A DNA stretch of 59,953 nucleotides from Nemertoderma westbladi (taxonomy: Eukaryota; Xenacoelomorpha; Nemertodermatida; Nemertodermatidae). The position numbers and the translations under genes are program-made. A model generated the notes under the pieces. The model made no database searches and was not told the DNA's origin. It was given only the letters and a program-made list of their open reading frames with translations. Numbering within the stretch: position 1 is the stretch's first letter; every line of letters starts with the position of its first letter. Positions 9,299-21,690 of the stretch are shown in pieces. The stretch spans positions 1 through 59,953 of the forward strand of contig JAUCBJ010002391.1 in assembly GCA_032718475.1 (NCBI GenBank). Direction: 5' to 3'.

Positions 9299-11868
9299 AA
9301 ATATACTACAGTACTCCCCTAAAACGTACCCTAAAGCTCACCAATCAATCAGGGACTCCCCTAAAACGTACCCTAAACTAATATACTACACAGTACTCCC
9401 CTAAAACGTACCCTAAAGCTCACCAACCAATCAGGGACTCCCCTAAAACGTACCCTAAACTCACCAATCAATCAGGGACTCCCCTAAAACGTACCCTAAA
9501 CTAATATACTACACAGTACTCCCCTAAAACGTACCCTAAAGCTCACCACAATCAGGGACTCCCCTAAAACGTACCCTAAAGCTCACCAATCAACCAGGGA
9601 CTCCCCTAAAACGTACCCTAAACTAATATACTACACAGTACTCCCCTAAAACGTACCCTAAAGCTCACCAACCAATCAGGGACTCCCCTAAAACGTACCC
9701 TAAGCTCACCAATCAACCAGGGACTCCCCTAAAACGTACCCTAAAGCCCACCAATCAACCAGGGACTCCCCTAAAACGTACCCTAAAGCTCACCAATCAA
9801 TCAGGGTCTCCCCTAAAACGAACCCTAAGCTCACCAATCAATCAGGGACTCCCCTAAAACGCACCCTAAAGCTCACCAATCAATCAGGGACTCCCCTAAA
9901 ACGTACCCTAAACTAATATACTACACAGTACTCCCCTAAAACGTACCCTAAGCTCACCAATCAATTAGGGACTCCCCTAAAACGTACCCTAAAGCTCACC
10001 AATCAATCAGGGACTCCCCTAAAACGTACCCTAAACTAATATACTACACAGTACTCCCCTAAAACGTACCCGAAAGCTCACCACAATCAGGGACTCCCCT
10101 AAAACGTACCCTAAAGCTCACCAATCAATCAGGGACTCCCCTAAAACGTACCCTAAACTAATATACTACACAGTACTCCCCTAAAACGTACCCTAAACTC
10201 ACCAATCAATCAGGGACTCCCCTAAAACGTACCCTAAACTAATATACTACACAGTACTCCCCTAAAACGTACCCTAAAGCTCACCACAATCAGGGACTCC
10301 CCTAAAACGTACCCTAAAGCTCACCAATCAATCAGGGACTCCCCTAAAACGTACCCTAAACTAATATACTACACAGTACTCCCCTAAAACGAACCCTAAA
10401 GCTCACCACAATCAGGGACTCCCCTAAAACGTACCCTAAAGCCCACCAATCAACCAGGGACTCCCCTAAAACGTACCCTAAAGCTCACCAACCAATCAGG
10501 GACTCCCCTAAAACGTACCCTAAAGCTCACCAACCAATCAGGGACTCACCTAAAACGTACCCTAAAGCTCACCAACCAATCAGGGACTCCCCTAAAACGT
10601 ACCCTAAAGCTCACCAATCAATCAGGGACTCCCCTAAAACGAACCCTAAGCTCACCAATCAATCAGGGACTCCCCTACAACGAACCCTAAATCTCACCAA
10701 CCAATCAGGGACTCCCCTAAAACGTACCCTAAAGCTCACCAATCAATCAGGGATTCCCCTACAACGAACCCTAAATCTCACCAACCAATCAGGGACTCCC
10801 CTAAAACGTACCCTAAGCTCACCAATCAATCAGGGACTCCCCTAAAACGTACCCTAAAGCTCACCAACCAATCAGGGACTCCCCTAAAACGTACCCTAAA
10901 GCTCACCAATCAACCAGGGACTCCCCTAAAACGTACCCTAAAGCTCACCAATCAATTAGGGACTCCCCTAAAACGTACCCTAAAGCTCACCAATCAACCA
11001 GGGACTCCCCTAAAACATACCCTAAAGCTCACCAACCAACTAGGGACTCCCCCAAAACGTACCCAAAACTAATATACTACACAGTACTCCCCTAAAACGA
11101 ACCCTAAAGCTCACCACAATCAGGGACTCCCCTAAAACGTACCCTAAAGCCCACCAATCAACCAGGGACTCCCCTAAAACGTACCCTAAAGCTCACCAAC
11201 CAATCAGGGACTCCCCTAAAACGTACCCTAAAGCTCACCAACCAATCAGGGACTCCCCTAAAACGTACCCTAAAGCTCAAAAATCAACCAGGGACTCCCC
11301 TAAAACGTACCCTAAAGCTCACCAATCAATTAGGGACTCCCCTAAAACGTACCCTAAAGCTCACCAATCAACCAGGGACTCCCCTAAAACGTACCCTAAA
11401 GCTCACCAATCAATTAGGGACTCCCCTAAAACGTACCCTAAGCTCACCAATCAATCAGGGACTCCCCTAAAACGTACCCTAAAGCTCACCAATCAACCAG
11501 GGACTCCCCTAAAACGTACCCTAAAGCTCACCAATCAACCAGGGACTCCCCTAAAACGTACCCTAAAGCTCACCAATCAACCAGGGACTCCCCTAAAACG
11601 TACCCTAAAGCTCACCAATCAACCAGGGACTCCCCTAAAACGTACCCTAAAGCTCACCAATCAACCAGGGACTCCCCTAAAACGTACCCTAAAGCTCACC
11701 AATCAACCAGGGACTCCCCTAAAACGTACCCTAAAGCTCACCAATCAATTAGGGACTCCCCTAAAACGTACCCTAAAGCTCACCAATCAATCAGGGACTC
11801 CCCTAAAACGTACCCTAAAGCTCACCAACCAACTAGGGACTCTCCTAAAACGTACCCTAAAGCTCTAA
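9299..11868. repeat. 42-bp satellite with two alternating unit types
   Basis: Unit read on plus: CAGGGACTCCCCTAAAACGT, then ACCCTAAAGCTCACCAATCAA. A 42-base spacing was verified at 11498 and 11540. A second unit type replaces the CTCACCAATCAATCAGGG part by CTAATATACTACACAGT and occurs only in the first half and once near 11060. Copies after about 11100 are very uniform. Lies within the PCID2 intron. Confidence 0.97.
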
Positions 11869-14035
11869 CTCACTAACAAATTCACTAACTAACTCTCTAA
11901 CACACTCACTAACTAACTCTCTAACACACTCACTAACTAACTCACTAACACACTCACTAACTCACTAACACACTCACTAACTAACTCACTAACACACTCA
12001 CTAACTAACTCTCTAACACTCACTAACTAACTCTCTAACACACTCACTAACTAACTCACTAACACACTCACTAACTAACTCTCTAACACACTCACTAACT
12101 AACTCTCTAACACACTCACTAACACACCCACTAACTAACTCTCTAACACACTCACTAACCAACTCACCAACACACTCACTAACTAACTCACTAACACACT
12201 CACTAACTAACTCTCTAACACACTCACTAACTAACTCTCTAACACACTCACTAACTAACTCACTAACACACTCACTAACTAACTCTCTAACACACTCACT
12301 AACTAACTCACTAACAAACTCACTAACTAACTCACTAACACACTCACTAACTAACTCACTAACACACTCACTAACTAACTCACTAACACACTCACTAACT
12401 AACTCACTAACACACTCACTAACTAACTAACTCACTAACACACTCACTAACTATCTCACTAACACACTCACTAACTAACTCACTAACACACTCACTAACT
12501 AACTCACTAACACACTCACTAACTAACTCACTAACACACTCACTAACTAAACTCACTAACACACTCACTAACTAACTCACTAACACACTCACTAACACAC
12601 TCACTAACTAACTCTCTAACACACTCACTAACTAACTCACTAACACACTCACTAACTAACTCACTAACACACTCACTAACTAACTATCTAACACACTCAC
12701 TAACTAACTCGCTAACACACTCACTAACTAACTCACTAACACACTCACTAACTAACTCTCTAACACACTCACTAACTAACTCACTAACACACTCACTAAC
12801 TAACTCACTAACACACTCACTAACTAACTCACTGACACACTCACTAACTAATTCACTAACACACTCACTAACTAACTCTCTAACACACTCACTAACTAAC
12901 TCACTAACACACTCACTAACTAAAATCACTAACACACTCACTAACTAACTCACTAACACACTCACTAACACACTCACTAACTAACTCTCTAACACACTCA
13001 CTAACTCACTCACTAACACACTCACTAACTAACTCACTAACACACTCACTAACTAACTCTCTAACACACTCACTAACGAACTCACTAACACACTCACTAA
13101 CTAACTCACTAACTATCTCACTAACACACTCACTAACTAACTCACTAACACACTCACTAACTAACTCACTAACACACTCACTAACTATGTCACTAACACA
13201 CTCACTAACTAACTCATTAAAAAAACTCACTAACTAACTCACTAACACACTCACTAACTAACTCACTAACTCACTCACTAACACACTCACTAACTAACTC
13301 ATTAACACACTCACTAACACACTCACTAACACACTCACTAACTAACTCACTAACACACTCACTAACTAACTCTCTAACACACTCACTAACTAACTCACTA
13401 ACACACTCACTAACTAACTCACTAACACACTAACTAACTAACTCACTAACACACTCACTAACTAACTCACTAACACACTCACTAACTAACTCACTAACAA
13501 ATTCACTAACTAACTCTCTAACACACTCACTAACTAACTCTCTAACACACTCACTAACTAACTCACTAACACACTCACTAACTCACTAACACACTCACTA
13601 ACTAACTCACTAACACACTCACTAACTAACTCTCTAACACTCACTAACTAACTCTCTAACACACTCACTAACTATAACTCACTAACTAACTCACTAACAC
13701 ACTCACTAACTAACTCTCTAACACACTCACTAACTAACTCTCTAACACACTCACTAACACACTCACTAACTAACTCTCTAACACACTCACTAACTAACTC
13801 ACTAACACACTCACTAACTAACTCACTAACACACTCACTAACTAACTCTCTAACACACTCACTAACTAACTCTCTAACACACTCACTAACTAACTCACTA
13901 ACACACTCACTAACTAACTCTCTAACACACTCACTAACTAACTCACTAACACACTCACTAACTAACTCACTAACACACTCACTAACTAACTCTCTAACAC
14001 ACTCACTAACTAACTCTCTAACACACTCACTAACT
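11868..14035. repeat. 24-bp satellite, CACTCACTAACTAACTCACT type
   Basis: Unit of 24 bp, CACTCACTAACTAACTCACT plus AACA, with a CTCTCTAACA variant interspersed, plus shortened 16-bp and 12-bp units. The array directly follows the 42-bp array. Because 24 is a multiple of three, the minus strand carries long ORFs of ELVSECVS octapeptides (12684-12941, 13006-13230, 13672-14061). These have no other coding support and are treated as repeat artefacts. Confidence 0.97.
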
Positions 14036-14460
14036 TTTTTCCTGACCATCCACATAATCATTTAATTTTCAATGGATGACAGTGATGATGAAGTTATTGA
14101 AACTGTTTCTGCGTATATGTTGTCGGAACAAACTAAACTCATTTCACGAGAGCATTTGGATACATCCAATAAATTACAAGAAGATAACTGTGATTGGCGT
14201 TACAAGATCACCGTTATGATCAGCTGTGAGATGATCCTCAGAAATTTCCATTGGTACATTTGATGTACTTTTGTCCCTAATTTTCCCTTTTCTAATGTAC
14301 ATTTCAAAAAAATTTTCAAACATCCTGGATCTCTGGTGTACGGTCTCCCATAGTCTACCATGTATTCTATAATTCGAGGTGCAAAAAATAGAACATCGAG
14401 GATGTCTGGGTGTTCTTTTTTGCATCTTGCATCTCTAGTGTGCGGCGGGCCTAATAGAGT
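14036..14460. mobile_element. Possible DNA-transposon relic (Harbinger-like, tentative)
   Basis: A unique stretch between the satellite and AT-rich intron. The plus strand has a 63-codon ORF starting MDDSDDEVIE (14072), an acidic start reminiscent of Harbinger-type transposase proteins. The minus strand end near 14440-14455 reads GGCCCGCCGCACACTAGAGA, a terminal-repeat-like string, and a related CGTACACCAGAGATCCAGG occurs about 110 bases inward. No matching left terminus is visible. The identity is a guess. Confidence 0.25.
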
Positions 14461-15708
14461 AATAATTAATGGATGAATGAATAAATTCAATAACAAATCT
14501 CGTCGTCAGTCTGACATCTTGTCAACATTTCAGTCTACACGCCCACGCACATCACCATATTCTAGTGTTTCAACGGGATCCCGACGTATAAATAGTGAAG
14601 CAAATTTCTTGAATATCTGATAAATATAGTTGCAGCAGAACGGAAATGTTTTGATTACATATAATTTTTATTTTTATGTCAGTAAACCATCCAGATATCA
14701 ATTGCAAAATAATTTTAATATAACTACATCTTACTAATATTTCAGAAGTGTAAAATAAAGTGAGTGATACCTAAAACCCGCCAAACATACTATTAACGTT
14801 AAGGAATTTAAGGAAAAAAACGAAAACATTTTTTTTCAATTATTCTCACGACTCCTAATTTCTCAGTAAATAAATAGGGCTATGGCAAGGACTAGGGGCC
14901 TACCTGGACAAAAAAATATGGCTAGAGCAAGGGGGCGCCTACCTCTGTACCTGGAGAATAGTGAACAAATATTTTTTCCCAAGTAATAATAATTATTTGG
15001 GAATAAATAAGAATTTTTTCACTATTCTCTAGGCATTTTATTTACCGAGCGTCAGCAAGGGTAATAAAGGGTCGAGAGAATATTGAAAAAAAATGTTCTA
15101 CGTTTTTTTCCCGTGTAATACGTAATTTTATTCTTAAATTTGTACGCTTTTGTTGTCCAATTCTTTAATAAAAGATAGAACGATATAGTAGTATTACAAA
15201 ATAAATTTAACTGTAGTATTTTACTATATTGCGCCCATACTTACTGCGATTAAAATTATTGTACTCTTCAAATTCTGATGTTACGTTACTCAATGTTTAA
15301 TAACTTAGTGTTCTAGAGTAGGCCCTATTTATTACCTAACTAGAGAGCCGCTTAACAACATAAACTAATATTGGGTATTGAGTTCCGTTTTGGAGTTCGC
15401 CTTGCAGACACTAAAGTTGCAATGACTTTTGAGTGTGTGAATTTATTTTATTCAAATTACGTGCAAACCTTTTCTAATTTGATGATCTTTCATCACATGT
15501 AATACAATTTACGAAATTCCGCCAAAAACATTCTCTTTTACTTTTTTCGCCCTCAAAAAAGTAAAATCAACGCAATGCGAAGTGATATTGTTTTCCGTAG
15601 GGCGTAGGGAAAAATAGTACTCATTTTTCTACCGATTTTGGGGCACATTCGTGCGAAAAAGTAACAACTTAAGAAAAAATTATTATTTTTGAGTTAAGGA
15701 TAACTCAC
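14461..15708. other. AT-rich part of PCID2 intron
   Basis: No gene. Contains an imperfect hairpin: AGAATAGTGAA at 14955-14965 pairs with TTCACTATTCT at 15018-15028, with partial pairing continuing inward. Confidence 0.6.
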
Positions 15709-16102
15709 CCGCTGCGCCATGAGTCTGCAGATCGGCCTGCAAAGAGATAACACGTAGATCCAGCAGCATTGTCAGTAGAACAGGAAGGGTCCAGTTCTCG
15801 TCCTTCATCGCCTGGAAGAGCTTGAGGAAAGCGCAGACCACCTGATTTTGGTATTCAACAGCGGATATATAGTTACTGTGGACGAGTACGTGAACCACAG
15901 AACGCAGATGGTTGGCTATCAGCGTGTCCCACGGCGAGGGGAGGAATTCCTGCACATCGTCCTCTGCGTTCTCGATAAGCAGTCGCTTGTTGGTCGTGTG
16001 GCCATCCCGATGGGACAGCAGGTTGGCCAACATCTGGCCTTCACGATTCTCCATTGCGATTTCAAACTGTGACAAATAGTCTGAGATTGGCGGAAAACTC
16101 AT
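15709..16102 (-). CDS. PCID2: PCID2, exon 1 (N-terminal)
   Basis: First exon of PCID2, giving 131 codons plus one base. The start is placed at the ATG at 16100-16102 (MSFPPISDYLSQFE) because the PCID2 family starts with a short leader before a (I)..YL.Q helix and the ATG has A at -3. An in-frame ATG at 16189 would add 29 residues that look non-conserved. Seen here: NHLRSVVHVLVHSNYISAVE, then KLFQAMKDENWTLPVLLTM and LDLRVI, which correspond to the conserved helical region ahead of the PCI domain. It ends in GCG-G just before the donor GTGAGT. Splicing to exon 2 restores GGT and continues ...NWKHLEKAAENLM, a family signature. Confidence 0.94.
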
Positions 16103-17499
16103 TATTCTGGAGACTGGTAGAGGTATTCTGGATTCTGCTAGTTCTGTAGTTGGGCGCGTGTTCTGCACTGACAGGTGACAGGTAGACAATTACAGCCTTG
16201 CAGCAGTACACAGGTACAGGTACATCAGTAGGCCTACTGCAGTAGCAGAGTAGTCAAAGATTCGTAGTGTGAGAATTTATTAAATAAAACTAGCGGAGGT
16301 AGGGCCTACTGAAATACACATGCAGAGTGCAGACCACATTACTACACATTTAGGCCTAGTTACCGTTACCGCACTCCTGCACTCAGGCACTTCAGCACTT
16401 ACCGCTTACCGGTCTGCCGGTACTGAAATTTACTTTTGGGCCTATCTCCGTAACTGCCGAACTGTCCTGTCTGCCTGTCAGCTGTCAGACTTTACTATAC
16501 AATATTTAAAATTCCCCCTTCTCAGCTCATTTCTTCTGTCAGTCTGTTTCTAATCATTGGGTCACAGTCAAGGAGTACTACTGTATATACAAGGCCATGC
16601 CATCGAGTTAACTGGGGGTGGTGACTGGGGGCAACATTTTCTTAAGCTGGGTAACAGAGATTTCCTTCTATTATTATATATATATACAGTATATGTTTAT
16701 TGACTAATATCCGACAAAAGACATTATTATCATTAAATATTTGAAATTACATAATATGAAATATAAACTTAGTGAAACTAAATAACTTTAGATCTAAAAT
16801 TAGTCCCTTCAAATTAGTAACTTGAAAATGTCCCAGTTATTTTCTCGAGTTAGTGCCCTTGCAGTTCTTTGAAAATTTGAGAAATTATTTTGACGATTCT
16901 TTCCCCGTTGTTTATTAACATAAATTCTGCTACCGTGGAGTAGGATTTTCCCCCCAATAAATCTTTCGTCAATGAACAACCTGATAACTCGTGTTATTTG
17001 TTATGTACCGACGACTATTACAACTAGAAAGGCTTTCTAGTGTAGATCAACTTCTTCACCATTTCAAATTAAAACGTCACATGAGTGAGCAAACAAACAT
17101 TATAAAGCTGGTAAACTTGGCAGGTATCTACAGTACTACGGTACAACATATAGGTATATGATAATGTACATAATGATAATGATAATGTATTACATGTCAA
17201 AATATCACTTCCAAAGCATTACAAACCAATAAAATGTGGGAGAAGGTTAAAACAGTCAGACATACTCCAAGGACTCCGACAACCTATAGTTTAGTATTTA
17301 CTTTTAGATCGCTGATAAGAATGAACTCTAAAGAATTGAAATTGGCCAAAATTAGCAAAAAATGCATTATAAACAACGAAATGAGAGAAGGATTTCATTG
17401 TCTAACAGTTCGCCCCCTACCGATAGACTGGAGAACTGCAGACTGATCAGCGTCCTCCCAAAATTTGCAGCAATGGTGTAGTAAACGGTAGGTGCTAAA
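16103..17499. other. PCID2 5' side and spacer
   Basis: Presumed 5' UTR and promoter of PCID2 followed by AT-rich sequence. Several TAGGCCTA and ACCGGT palindromes lie at 16225-16420. No TATA box can be defended. The plus-strand ORFs at 16320-16553 and 17234-17446 have no recognisable features. Confidence 0.5.
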
Positions 17500-19290
17500 A
17501 TGCACAACGAGCAACATTGACCAACAACGAGCAATAATGAGCAACAACGAGCATCAATGAGCAACAACGAACAACAATGAGCAACAACGAGCACCAATGA
17601 GCAACAACGAACAACAATGACCAACAACGAGCAATAATGACCAACAACGAGCAATAATGAGCAACAACGAGCATCAATGAGCAACAACGAACAACAATGA
17701 GCAACAACGAGCACCAATGAGCAACAACGAACAACAATGAGCAACAACGAGCAACAATGAACAACAACGAACAATAATAAAGCACAACAATGAGCACCAA
17801 CAAGGAACAAATGAGCAATTATAAAGTACAACAACGAGCAACAATGATCAACAGCGAACAACAATGAGCAACAACAAGCACTAATGAGCAACAACGAACA
17901 ACAATGAGCAACAATGAGCAACAACGAGCACCAATGTGCAACAACGAAAAATAAAGCACAACAATGAGCACCAACAAGGAACAATGAGCAATAATAAAGT
18001 ACAACAACGAGCAACAATGATCAACAGCGAACAACAATGAGCAACAACGAGCATCAATGAGCAACAACGAACAACAATGAGCAACAACGAGCACCAATGA
18101 GCAACAACGAACAACAATGAGCACCAACAAGGAACAATGAGCAATAATAAAGTACAACAACGAGCAACAATGAGCAACTACGAGCAACAATGAACAACAA
18201 CGAACAATAATACAGCACAACAATGAGCACCAACAAGGAACAATGAGCAATAATAAAGTACAACAACGAGCAACAATGATCAACAGCGAACAACAATGAG
18301 CAACAACGAGCATCAATGAGCAACAACGAACAACAATGAGCAACAACGAGCACCAATGAGCAACAACGAACAACAATGAGCACCAACAAGGAACAATGAG
18401 CAATAATAAAGTACAACAACGACCAACAATGAGCAACAACGAGCAACAATGAACAACAACGAACAATAATAAAGCACAACAATGAGCACCAACAAGGAAC
18501 AATGAGCAATAATAAAGTACAACAACGAGCAACAATGATCAACAGCGAACAACAATGAGCAACAACGAGCACCAATGAGCAACAACGAACAACAATGAGC
18601 AACAACGAGCAACAATGAACAACAACGAACAATAATAAATCACAACAATGAGCACCAACAAGGAACAATGAGCAATAATAAAGTACAACAACGAGCAACA
18701 ATGATCAACAGCGAACAACAATGAGCAACAACGAGCACCAATGAGCAACAACGAACAACAATGAGCAACAACGAGCAACAATGAACAACAACGAACAATA
18801 ATAAATCACAACAATGAGCACCAACAAGGAACAATGAGCAATAATAAAGTACAGCAACGATCAACAGCGAACAACAATGAGCAACAACGGGCACCAATGA
18901 ACAACAACGAACAACAATGAGCAACAACGAGCAACAATGAACAACAACGAACAATAATAAATCACAACAATGAGCACCAACAAGGAACAATGAGCAATAA
19001 TAAAGTACAACAACGAGCAACAACGAGCAACAGCAAACAACAATGAGCAACAACGAGCAGCAATGAGCAACAACGAACAACAATGAGCAACAATGAGCAA
19101 CAACGAGCAACAGTGAGCAATAACAAGCAATAATAAAGTACAACAACGAGCAACAACGAGCAACAGCAAACAACAATGAGCAACAACGAGCAGCAATGAG
19201 CAACAACGAACAACAATGAGCAACAATGAGCAACAACGAGCAACAGTGAGCAATAACAATCAATAATAAAGTACAACAACGAGCAACAAT
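17500..19290. repeat. 10-bp repeat array (GAGCAACAAC / GAGCACCAAT) with higher-order structure
   Basis: Basic unit GAGCAACAA(C/T), with GAACAACAAT and GAGCACCAAT variants arranged in longer blocks. A divider reading AATAATAAAGTACAACAACG recurs, and GATCAACAGCGAA follows it at about 17846, 18019, 18278, 18537, 18702 and 18859, spaced about 174, 259, 259, 165 and 157 bp. Minus-strand ORFs rich in CCSLL are artefacts of the repeat. Confidence 0.95.
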
Positions 19291-19682
19291 GATACTTATT
19301 CAGTATTGTATCCCAGTAATCCCGAATATATATGTAGGATATAAATAAATTCCCAACCAAGAACTTAATAAAAAATGCTTTCATACCCGCAATGTCATCA
19401 AGATGGTGCACAATACTGCTATACCGGAACCGGTAGGCCTACAAATATTTATCAGTTTACCTTATTTCAGTCTTGTTCTGTTCGGCTAGTGTTGTTGAAA
19501 CTTACCGGTACGAACAATACCTAATGCTGGAGATAATTAATGAATTGCCGTAAAGTCATGTAGTTCTATTATCGGTACAATATGGTTTCAGGGCCCTCCT
19601 GCCCCTCTACCTATTATCAAATCAAATCAAATTCATTTATTTCCATCATATTTCCTTTCCCTTTAACGTCTTCAAGCCTGAT
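19291..19682. other. Short spacer ending in an ATCAAATCAAATCAAATTC tract
   Basis: No gene. The AAATCAAATCAAATTCATTT tract at about 19617-19640 resembles the simple tails of non-LTR elements and precedes a LINE endonuclease fragment. Confidence 0.5.
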
Positions 19683-19965
19683 ATGACCTCAAACTCTATG
19701 TCATATGTTTGCTGGAATGTAGAAGGTCTAAAATCTATGGTCGACACAACAATGGATGAGACTCTCGATGACACTGATGTTATATTCCTCACAGAAACCT
19801 TCTCAGAAGACCCCAATCTACAGAACTACACTTGCTACAACTGTAGTTGGGATAAACGGGATGGGGGTCGGCCAGCAGGTGGTACTTTTCCTCATGGTAG
19901 CTTACTTCCCTCCAGGTACAGAGGTTACCGACATCCTACTCGAAGTTAATTTTCTTTTTGATTGA
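19683..19965 (+). pseudogene. LINE endonuclease fragment (APE-type)
   Basis: Frame from 19683 reads MSYVCWNVEGLKSMVDTTMD... then DDTDVIFLTETFSEDPN, the WN-x-x-GL and LTET pattern of the N-terminal APE-type endonuclease of non-LTR retrotransposons. After about 60 residues the sequence shifts frame (VAYFPPGTEV continues in the frame of 19756), then ends. A truncated, frameshifted relic. Confidence 0.6.
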
Positions 19966-19979
19966 TTCAATTATTATTA

Positions 19980-20690
19980 TATCAATTCATTCAATTGATT
20001 GATTGATTGATTGATGTTCTAGTGTCAAGCTTGAGGGAACCAATGAGACACCTCCAATGTTATATAGTGTCTGGTTGGAGATGTGTGCATTGTACTTGAC
20101 ACAATGAACCCGGCGTAGCATTTTTGTGAATGTGCCATCCAGAGATTTGGTGTCCTCAGCAGTTAGAGCCCAGCATGGACTTCCATAGAGGAGTACTGGA
20201 ACTACTGCTACTCTAATTAATCGGACCTTAAGTTTCCGATTAATTCTCGGTGACTTCCAAATCCTGGAAAGCCTATTCAAGGCTGCCCATGCCTTTCCCA
20301 TACGTATTCGAAGGTCCTCACCTGACTTCCGGATCCATGATCCCAGGTAACAGAAGTCGTCCACATGCTCAAGCATACCATCCTTTGAGCTTATGCTCAT
20401 CCGATCAGAGACTTGCTGAGGACTTTCAAAGTTAACAGTCAAAATTTTGGTCTTTCTGGAGTTAATAAAAAGACCAACACTAGAAGCAGCATGTTCTAAT
20501 GAGCTGAGGAGCCATTGGGCTCCCTCAAGTGATTCTGAGAGTACTCTTAAGTCATCAGCAAAGTCTAGATCAGTTAGGTACTTGGCAGGATTTCCTCGAC
20601 TTCTGGAGCCAGTAGGTGGAGTTATCATCACCCCATCATCATTATGATGATCTAAGGACATGCGTAGAACATAGTCAACCACAATTATAT
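19980..20690 (-). pseudogene. LINE reverse transcriptase C-terminal fragment
   Basis: Minus-strand frame of 231 residues. Starts inside a reverse transcriptase palm at VVDYVLR, contains the catalytic YLTDLDFADDL motif (FADD box), then the thumb/connection part with FCYLGSWI, GKAWAALNRL, IWKSPRI and VVPVLLYGSPCWALT. Upstream (towards 20700) the frame is closed by a stop, so the copy is 5'-truncated. The 3' end runs into a TCAATCAATCAATCAATCAA tail at about 19995-20014, typical of a simple-repeat LINE tail. Related to but not the same copy as 22508-25276. Confidence 0.8.
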
Positions 20691-20699
20691 ACTAGCCGC

Positions 20700-21690
20700 T
20701 CACCTCAACTACAAATTATAATTATAGCGGAACTCCGACATGGGGACGACCCCCATTCAGGCTGATTTATATAACTTTTAATATATATATTTATTTTTAA
20801 TTTATAACTTTTAATAATTAATTTTAATACACAAAACATACACAGGATAGGTAGGCCTATCATGTCCTACACTGCAGCAGCTGCCCCTCCATCGCATCCA
20901 TCTCACAGACATAACTCTCTATCTAATTACAGTAATGTATGTATATACTGTTTATACTGTATATGTAATTTTTATTTAATAGTAAATATCTTAAATTCCA
21001 TTAAAAAAAAACATTTTATTCCAAAATTGTAACATTACTCAACGCCGTTAGTATTAACAGCGAGTTGTTATTTAGCACTTTACAACTTTAGAGGACATTA
21101 CAGCATTGTATTGGCCTGTACATTTAGTATTGTATTTGGTGTTATTGTTTACGTGGTAACCATTGACGGCGTTAAGTAATGTCCACTAAGGGGACAGCAA
21201 TGTCACTTTTATGTCACTTTTATGTCATTATATTTATAGAGCAACTAATTTAATTTATGCAGTTTCTATCACTTATAATATATATATACAATCATATCGT
21301 AATGTTACAATATTGGAATAAAACTACATACATACTGGTTGCAAAGTACTTTCAGTTTTCTGATCCTCGTGGCTTTATTTTCACTCACTCACTAACGTTC
21401 GTTCGTGTAATAAAGCCACTCGGATCATCACACTGTAAAGTGCTACTTTACACACAAGTATGTAAATAGTTATTACTGTTATATATAATTAATTATTAAA
21501 ATTAAATTAAATTTACCCCGACTGGGGGTGTATAGTTCCTTTAAAAAAATAAAAAATTTGGTGGGGGGTGTACGCATACTGCACCAGTGCCAATGGTTTC
21601 ATCCCACCAAACACTCGAAGAAGAGACCACAGAGACTATCAGGTTACCAAAGATTTCGTGACGTTATATGACCAGCCTCTGTACAACTCC
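20700..21690. other. AT-rich spacer with small inverted repeats
   Basis: No gene. ACATTACTCAACGCCGTTA near 21031-21050 is inverted at about 21163-21182 (GACGGCGTTAAGTAATGT), and TGATCCTCGTGGCTTTATT at 21361-21379 is inverted at 21409-21427 with two mismatches. These could be remnants of foldback or MITE-like elements. Confidence 0.45.

Larger units (their letters stand above)
9234..15708 (-). other. PCID2 intron (6,475 bp), mostly satellite
   Basis: Bounded by a strong donor GTGAGTTATC (15708 downwards) and an acceptor ending ATTTATCGCAG (9234). Phase 1 on both sides reconstructs a glycine codon, which supports the intron directly. About 4.7 kb of it is the 42-bp and 24-bp satellites, and the first array begins only about 65 bases from the acceptor. 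Confidence 0.92.

Noticed and set aside
9299-11868. CCCTAAA inside the 42-bp unit as a telomere-like repeat
   Set aside because: Only one CCCTAAA per 42 bases and never in tandem, and it sits inside an intron. Not telomeric sequence.
9299-11868. CRISPR-like array of direct repeats with spacers
   Set aside because: The whole unit is repeated, including the supposed spacer, with no unique spacers or cas genes. The context is a eukaryotic intron.
15848-16072. Plus-strand 74-codon ORF over PCID2 exon 1
   Set aside because: Shadow of the conserved minus-strand exon, with no features of its own.
17367-19411. Long minus-strand ORFs rich in CCSLL and VVAHCCSLL
   Set aside because: Direct translation of the 10-bp repeat in several frames. 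No non-repeat domain or splice signals attached.
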